Shown piece after piece: positions 48,331-52,465 of a stretch of DNA of 52,465 nucleotides. Both the position numbers and the translations under genes were made by a program. Every line of letters begins with the position of its first letter. Position 1 is the stretch's first letter. The notes beneath the pieces were generated by a model. The model searched no databases. It was not told the DNA's origin and saw only the letters and a program-made list of their open reading frames with translations. Source of the DNA: Clostridiaceae bacterium (GTDB lineage Bacteria; Bacillota; Clostridia; Oscillospirales; Acutalibacteraceae); contig JAEEUW010000002.1 of NCBI GenBank assembly GCA_016290665.1, positions 1 to 52,465 on the forward strand. The letters run 5' to 3'.

Positions 48331-49446
48331 ATGCAGATTCGCTATGTGATTCCCTGTCTTCTGGGACTGGAAAAACCGATCGCCGACGAAATGAAGGCCC
48401 TGGGCGCTTCGGACGTGGTCAGCGAAAACGGCCGCGTGCTGTTTTCGGGCGGCTTCGACCTGCTTGCCCGCGCCAACATCTGCGCGCGCTTTGCCGAACG
48501 GATTCAGATTCTTGTCGGCGCCTTTCAGGCCCGCAGCTTTGAAGAGCTGTTTCAGGGCACGAAGGCCCTCCCGTGGGAAGACTGGATCGGCCCGGCCGAC
48601 GCGTTTCCGGTCAAGGGCTATTCGCTCAACTCCACGCTCTTTTCCGTCAGCGACTGTCAGTCCATCATTAAAAAAGCGGTGGTGGAACGGCTGAAGTCAA
48701 AGTATCCGATTGCATGGTTCGACGAGACCGGCCCGGTCCATCAGATTCAGTTTTCCATCATGAAGGATCAGGTCAGTCTGCTGCTCGACACCTCCGGCTA
48801 CGGATTGCACAAGCGCGGCTACCGGCTGGAGGCGGGCGGCGCGCCGATCAAGGAAACCCTTGCCGCGGCGCTCTGCTGGCTGTCCCGGGTGCGTCCCTAT
48901 CACACGCTCTATGACCCGATGTGCGGCTCCGGCACGATTCTGATCGAGGGCGCGCTGCTGGCGCACAACATTGCGCCGGGCAAAAACCGCAGCTTTTCCG
49001 CCGAACGGTGGGATCAGATTCCCGAAGAGGTCTGGCGGCTGGAGCGCGAGCGCGCCGCCGATCTGGAGCTGCGCGAGAGCAGCTTTGCGGCCTTCGGCGG
49101 CGACATTGACCCCGCCGCGCTGGAGCTGGCAAAGGCCAACGCTCAAAGAGCCGGCGTGGCCGACCGCATCACCTTTGAACGGCGCGACCTGCGCGACTTT
49201 GCGCCGCAAAGCGAAAAGGGGACGCTGATCTGCAACCCGCCCTACGGCGAACGCCTGCTCGACCTGAAAGCGGCGGAGGAGATCTACCGCCTGATGGGCG
49301 AAAGGTTTGTGCAAAGGCACGGCTGGTCCTATAGTATTATCAGCCCCAGCGAGGACTTTGAGCTCTTCTTTGGCCGCAAGGCCGACAAGCGCCGCAAGCT
49401 GTATAACGGCATGATCAAATGCCAGGTCTATATGTACTTCAAATAA
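48331..49446 (+). CDS. THUMP-domain class I SAM RNA methyltransferase (RlmL/YpsC-like)
   Basis: 371 residues from ATG 48331 (RBS GAGGTAG). An N-terminal THUMP domain (~1-160) and a C-terminal Rossmann methyltransferase with DPMCGSGTILIEGA (SAM) and NPPYGERL (catalytic NPPY, N2-guanine methylation). Equals the N-terminal half of E. coli RlmL, so 23S rRNA G2445 is the likely target. Domain order and length match YpsC-type proteins of Firmicutes. Confidence 0.92.
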   Translation: MQIRYVIPCLLGLEKPIADEMKALGASDVVSENGRVLFSGGFDLLARANICARFAERIQILVGAFQARSFEELFQGTKALPWEDWIGPADAFPVKGYSLNSTLFSVSDCQSIIKKAVVERLKSKYPIAWFDETGPVHQIQFSIMKDQVSLLLDTSGYGLHKRGYRLEAGGAPIKETLAAALCWLSRVRPYHTLYDPMCGSGTILIEGALLAHNIAPGKNRSFSAERWDQIPEEVWRLERERAADLELRESSFAAFGGDIDPAALELAKANAQRAGVADRITFERRDLRDFAPQSEKGTLICNPPYGERLLDLKAAEEIYRLMGERFVQRHGWSYSIISPSEDFELFFGRKADKRRKLYNGMIKCQVYMYFK

Positions 49447-49455
49447 TCAGCGGAT

Positions 49456-49487
49456 TCCTGCCGGCCTGCGGCAGGATTCTTTTTTTA
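49456..49487 (+). terminator. Intrinsic terminator after the RNA methyltransferase
   Basis: TCCTGCCG pairs with CGGCAGGA around GCCTG, followed by TTCTTTTTTT. Confidence 0.85.
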
Positions 49488-49496
49488 AAAGAAGTG

Positions 49497-49525
49497 TTGA
49501 ATTTTCAGACGAATCTCGTTATAAT
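49497..49525 (+). promoter_or_regulatory. Sigma-A-type promoter of the MFS gene
   Basis: TTGAAT (49497-49502), 17-base spacer, TATAAT (49520-49525), 33 bases before the start. Confidence 0.78.
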
Positions 49526-49558
49526 GAATGTAACTATGGTCTTGGGGGAGGAAGGTTC

Positions 49559-50944
49559 ATGCACAACAAGAAGATTTCCGGCCGGCTGTGGTTCAATATG
49601 ATCCTGTTCGGGCTGGTCGGCCAGCTTGCGTGGAACGTCGAAAACATGTATTTCAACACGTTCCTCTATAACAGCATCTACTCCGGCGGCGCCTCGCAGG
49701 CGGCCATCGACGGCACGATCCCCGTCATGTCGGCCATCAGCATCATGGTGGCGCTGTCTGCCGCAACGGCCGTGATCACCACGTTTGTGATGGGAACGCT
49801 CAGCGACCGCCTGAACCGCCGCAAGCTGTTCATCTCCGTCGGCTACATCATCTGGGGCGTCATCACCGCGCTGTTCGGCCTGATCTCGCGCGACCATATC
49901 GCGGCGCTGTTCCATTTGTCGGACGAAGTGAAGATCCTGACCGCTACGGTCTGGACGGTCATCCTTATGGACTGTCTGATGACCTTCATGGGCTCGACCA
50001 GCAACGATTCCGTCTTCAACGCCTGGGTCACCGACGTCACCGCGCCGGAAAACCGCCCGAAGGTGGAAACCGTGTTTGCGGCCCTGCCGATCGTCGCCAT
50101 GGGCGCCGTGGTCGGCGTCGGCTCGTTCGCCCAGTCCGGCGCCATCGGCTATGACGTCTTCTTCCTCGGCCTCGGCGGCTTTGTGGTGCTCTGCGGCGTG
50201 GTCGGCCTGTTCACGCTGGAAGAGCCGAAGCACCGGATCAGGCAGTCGAACGCGAACTATTGGAGCGATCTGTTCTACGGCTTCCGGCCGTCCGTCATCC
50301 GCACGCATAAGCGGCTTTATCTCACACTTGCAACTCTCGGCTTTTTCTCCATTGCCGTTCAGGTCTTTTTCCCGTATCTGCTGATCTATCTGCAGTATGT
50401 GATCCTGCCCGGCGTGCCTGCGATGGATCTCTGGGGCGTTTCGTACTATCTATGCGCCGCCGTGAGCGTTGCCGTGATGCTTGGCGGCATCATTCTGCTG
50501 CTGAAGCTCGGCGGCAAAAACAAGGTCTATGCCATGGCGCCCGGTACGGTCTGCTTTGTGCTCGGCCTGTTTGCGCTGTTCTTCGCCCATGATCTGCGCG
50601 CGGTGCTGCTGGCCGTTGCGCCCACCGTGGTGGGGTATGCGGTGCTGATGATTATGATCAACGCCTCTGTCCGCGACTTTACGCCGGAGGACAAGGCCGG
50701 GCAGTTTCAGGGCGTCCGCATGATTTTTGCCGTTCTGCTGCCGATGGTGATCGGTCCGATGCTCGGCAACTTCTCGTCTTCCGCTTCCGCCGTGACCTAT
50801 ACCGACGAATTCGGTGTCAGCCAGAACGCGCCCACGTCCGCCATGTTCCTTTGCGCTGCAATCGTTGCGGTGCTGGTCTTCCTGCCGCTGGGCTTCCTGA
50901 TCAAAAAAGGCTTTACGCCCACAGCGGAAGAAAACGAAGCATAA
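49559..50944 (+). CDS. MFS transporter (sugar/GPH-like)
   Basis: 461 residues, about 12 transmembrane helices. The loop between helices 2 and 3 (MGTLSDRLNRRK) is the MFS motif A, and NAWVTDVTAPENRPKVET resembles a second conserved cytoplasmic loop of the GPH/sugar branch. RBS GGAGGAAGG before ATG 49559. 34 bases before the ketopantoate-reductase-like gene, so possibly cotranscribed. Substrate unknown. Confidence 0.82.
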   Translation: MHNKKISGRLWFNMILFGLVGQLAWNVENMYFNTFLYNSIYSGGASQAAIDGTIPVMSAISIMVALSAATAVITTFVMGTLSDRLNRRKLFISVGYIIWGVITALFGLISRDHIAALFHLSDEVKILTATVWTVILMDCLMTFMGSTSNDSVFNAWVTDVTAPENRPKVETVFAALPIVAMGAVVGVGSFAQSGAIGYDVFFLGLGGFVVLCGVVGLFTLEEPKHRIRQSNANYWSDLFYGFRPSVIRTHKRLYLTLATLGFFSIAVQVFFPYLLIYLQYVILPGVPAMDLWGVSYYLCAAVSVAVMLGGIILLLKLGGKNKVYAMAPGTVCFVLGLFALFFAHDLRAVLLAVAPTVVGYAVLMIMINASVRDFTPEDKAGQFQGVRMIFAVLLPMVIGPMLGNFSSSASAVTYTDEFGVSQNAPTSAMFLCAAIVAVLVFLPLGFLIKKGFTPTAEENEA

Positions 50945-50978
50945 AAAATGATTGATATATAAAAAAGGAGATAGACTT

Positions 50979-52001
50979 ATGAAAACTTTATTGATCGGCG
51001 CCGGCGCAATCGGCGGCACAATCGCGGTTCTTGCCAAGCACGCGGGCTATGACATCCGTCTGCTTTGCCACCGCACGGAAACCAAAGAGCTGATTGAGCG
51101 CGAGGGATTCCACCTGCACGGCGTCATGGGCGATATCGATGAAACCTTCACCTGCTACGACAGCTATGACGCGTTGCAGGGCGAATCGTTCGATCTGATC
51201 CTGATCGCCACCAAGTATCAGGCAATGCCGGAGACGGCAAAGCAGGCGCTGCCGTTCCTTGCAGACGACGGCCTTGTGGTCGGTCTGCAAAACGGCATTC
51301 TGACGGATCAGCTGGCGCAGATCGTGGGCAAGCAGCGCGCGGTCGGCGTGATGATCGGCTTCGGCGCCACGCGCAACGCCGCGAACGACGTGACCATGAC
51401 TTCGCTCGGCGAATTCTATCTCGGCATGCCGGACGGGTATCATCCGGCCAAGCTCGACGCGCTGTGCGAAATGTTCAAAAAGGTGCTGCCCACCCAGATT
51501 TCCGACAACATCACGCGCCAGCAGTATTCCAAGCTGATCATCAATTCCTGCATCAACGCCTCGGCCGGCATCACCGGTCAGGTGCTGGGCAAGATGGTGG
51601 ACGACAAGCGTGCCAGAACGCTCTATCTTGCCATCGCGCGCGAAGGCATGCGCGTGGCAAAGGGGATGGGCCTTGACGTGCCGAAGTACGGCAAGCTGCT
51701 CAACTATAAGCTGCTCATGCTGATGGACAACGGCTACTATAACATGTGCTGCCGCCTGATCGTCATGCTCGTTTCCAAGCTGAAGTATAAGGACGTCAAG
51801 CCCTCCACGCTGCAGTCGCTGGAAAAGGGTGAAAAGACCGAGATCGACATCTTCAACGGCTATTTCGTGGAAAAGGGCAGGGAGGTCGGCGTGCCGACGC
51901 CCGTCAACGAAAAGCTGGTTGCGATGATCCACGAGATCGAAGACGGCAAACGCCCCATTACGCCGGACAATCTCGAAGAATTCCGCGGCATCCTGTATTG
52001 A
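50979..52001 (+). CDS. Ketopantoate reductase family protein (PanE/ApbA)
   Basis: 340 residues from ATG 50979 (RBS AAAGGAG). N-terminal NADPH-binding GAGAIGG (residues 7-13), LIATKYQ, LQNGI, and the C-terminal helical domain with the catalytic Lys in QYSKLIINSCINA. Family reduces 2-dehydropantoate to pantoate for CoA synthesis. No other pan genes are nearby and the protein is slightly longer than typical PanE, so it may act on another 2-keto acid. Confidence 0.85.
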   Translation: MKTLLIGAGAIGGTIAVLAKHAGYDIRLLCHRTETKELIEREGFHLHGVMGDIDETFTCYDSYDALQGESFDLILIATKYQAMPETAKQALPFLADDGLVVGLQNGILTDQLAQIVGKQRAVGVMIGFGATRNAANDVTMTSLGEFYLGMPDGYHPAKLDALCEMFKKVLPTQISDNITRQQYSKLIINSCINASAGITGQVLGKMVDDKRARTLYLAIAREGMRVAKGMGLDVPKYGKLLNYKLLMLMDNGYYNMCCRLIVMLVSKLKYKDVKPSTLQSLEKGEKTEIDIFNGYFVEKGREVGVPTPVNEKLVAMIHEIEDGKRPITPDNLEEFRGILY

Positions 52002-52040
52002 TAATCCGCCGTGTTGCAGCGGCCCTGGAGGACTGAACCA

Positions 52041-52465
52041 ATGACAAAACGTATTGCAAGCATTCTGATTGCGCTGCTGCTGCAGCTCAGCGCGCTGTTC
52101 GGCTTCGGCGGCGGCGCGGCAACGGAGCCGTCGGACGCGCTTTACGACAAAGACAGCGTGGTGCACGTGATTGTGGAGCTGGATGAAAGCGGACTGCTGG
52201 ATTCCGTTTCCTGCACCGAGGAACGCAACGCGCTGGTGGATTCCATTGAACAGAACCCGAAGTATCAGAGAATCACGGAGGCCCAGAAGAAGCTGCGCGA
52301 AAAGATCGAACAGACCTTTCAGTTTGCCGATTTTTCCGACAGCTACAACTACAGCTTCATTGCAAACGGCTTTTCTCTGGCCATCCCGTTCCGCTACGTC
52401 GACGCGCTCAGGAAGCTTTCCGGCGTCAAAAACGTGACGGTCAGCACGATGTACTCCATGCCGCG
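52041..52465 (+). CDS. Secreted subtilisin-like (S8) protease, N-terminal part only
   Basis: Starts at ATG 52041 (GGAGG 9 bases upstream) and runs off the window end; 141 residues visible, no stop. A signal peptide (basic start, hydrophobic to ~25) is followed by a propeptide-like region: VVHVIVELDE, a helical KKLREKIEQTF segment, then YNYSFIANGFSLAIP and LRKLSGVKNV. This is the inhibitor I9 propeptide pattern of large cell-wall S8 proteases (lactocepin/C5a-peptidase type). The catalytic domain lies beyond the window, so the assignment rests on the propeptide. Confidence 0.72.
   Translation, partial: MTKRIASILIALLLQLSALFGFGGGAATEPSDALYDKDSVVHVIVELDESGLLDSVSCTEERNALVDSIEQNPKYQRITEAQKKLREKIEQTFQFADFSDSYNYSFIANGFSLAIPFRYVDALRKLSGVKNVTVSTMYSMP

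Overview
The window reads as a chromosomal segment of a GC-rich, spore-forming, Gram-positive Clostridia bacterium, probably from the Oscillospiraceae/Ruminococcaceae side of the class. Four things support this. There are spore genes (a sigma-K homologue with a pro-sequence-like N-terminus, a SpoIVFA/SpoIVFB-like pair, cotJABC). There are Firmicutes-style gene neighbourhoods (M23-M50-radical SAM-DUF2344; rplS-lepB-rbgA). There is a sortase-dependent pilus locus. Ribosome binding sites are strong AGGAGG types with sigma-A promoters of near-consensus TTGACA-17-TATAAT form. No tRNA, rRNA, insertion sequence, prophage or CRISPR array was recognised.

Layout. 1-9.6 kb: metabolic genes, namely the tail of a carboxymuconolactone-decarboxylase-like gene, an SDR dehydrogenase, an acyltransferase/DUF6320 pair, two unknown proteins, and a glpK / Ldh2-type dehydrogenase / malic enzyme set. 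9.6-14.2 kb: an MBL-fold secreted protein in an operon with two membrane proteins (DUF5058-like and partner), divergent from a TrkH/KtrB potassium transporter. 14.2-23.1 kb: a sporulation and translation block with M23 (SpoIVFA-like), M50 (SpoIVFB-like), two radical-SAM-related proteins, DUF3267, L19, signal peptidase I, RbgA, an alkaline phosphatase and sigK. 23.2-29 kb: PBP1A, ruvX, then a DUF2975/HTH/DUF4173/lipoprotein operon. 29-34 kb: metA, cotJABC, queT behind a structured leader (candidate preQ1 riboswitch), an ArsC-family protein and a large secreted protein.

34.3-45.4 kb is the most distinctive region, a pilus assembly island. In order it holds a small coiled-coil protein, a Pro/Tyr/Gln-rich protein, a dedicated signal peptidase, a 1686-residue VWA adhesin (LPHTG), the major pilin (LPSTG), a class C sortase, a minor pilin (IPRTG) and a second small sortase. 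The signal peptidase has no ordinary start codon for its conserved upstream part. Its frame is reached from the preceding gene by a -1 shift on a run of ten A residues. The major pilin gene is bracketed by stem-loops that look like transcript-stability or processing signals. 45.5-52.5 kb: ligA, hpf, a THUMP/RlmL-type RNA methyltransferase, an MFS transporter, a ketopantoate-reductase-family protein, and the start of a secreted subtilisin-like protease.

Two themes link the genes. The sporulation set contains both halves of the known pro-sigma-K processing circuit (SpoIVFB-like protease and its substrate) plus a mother-cell coat operon. The pilus set contains structural subunits, the polymerising sortase, a probable anchoring sortase and a signal peptidase.
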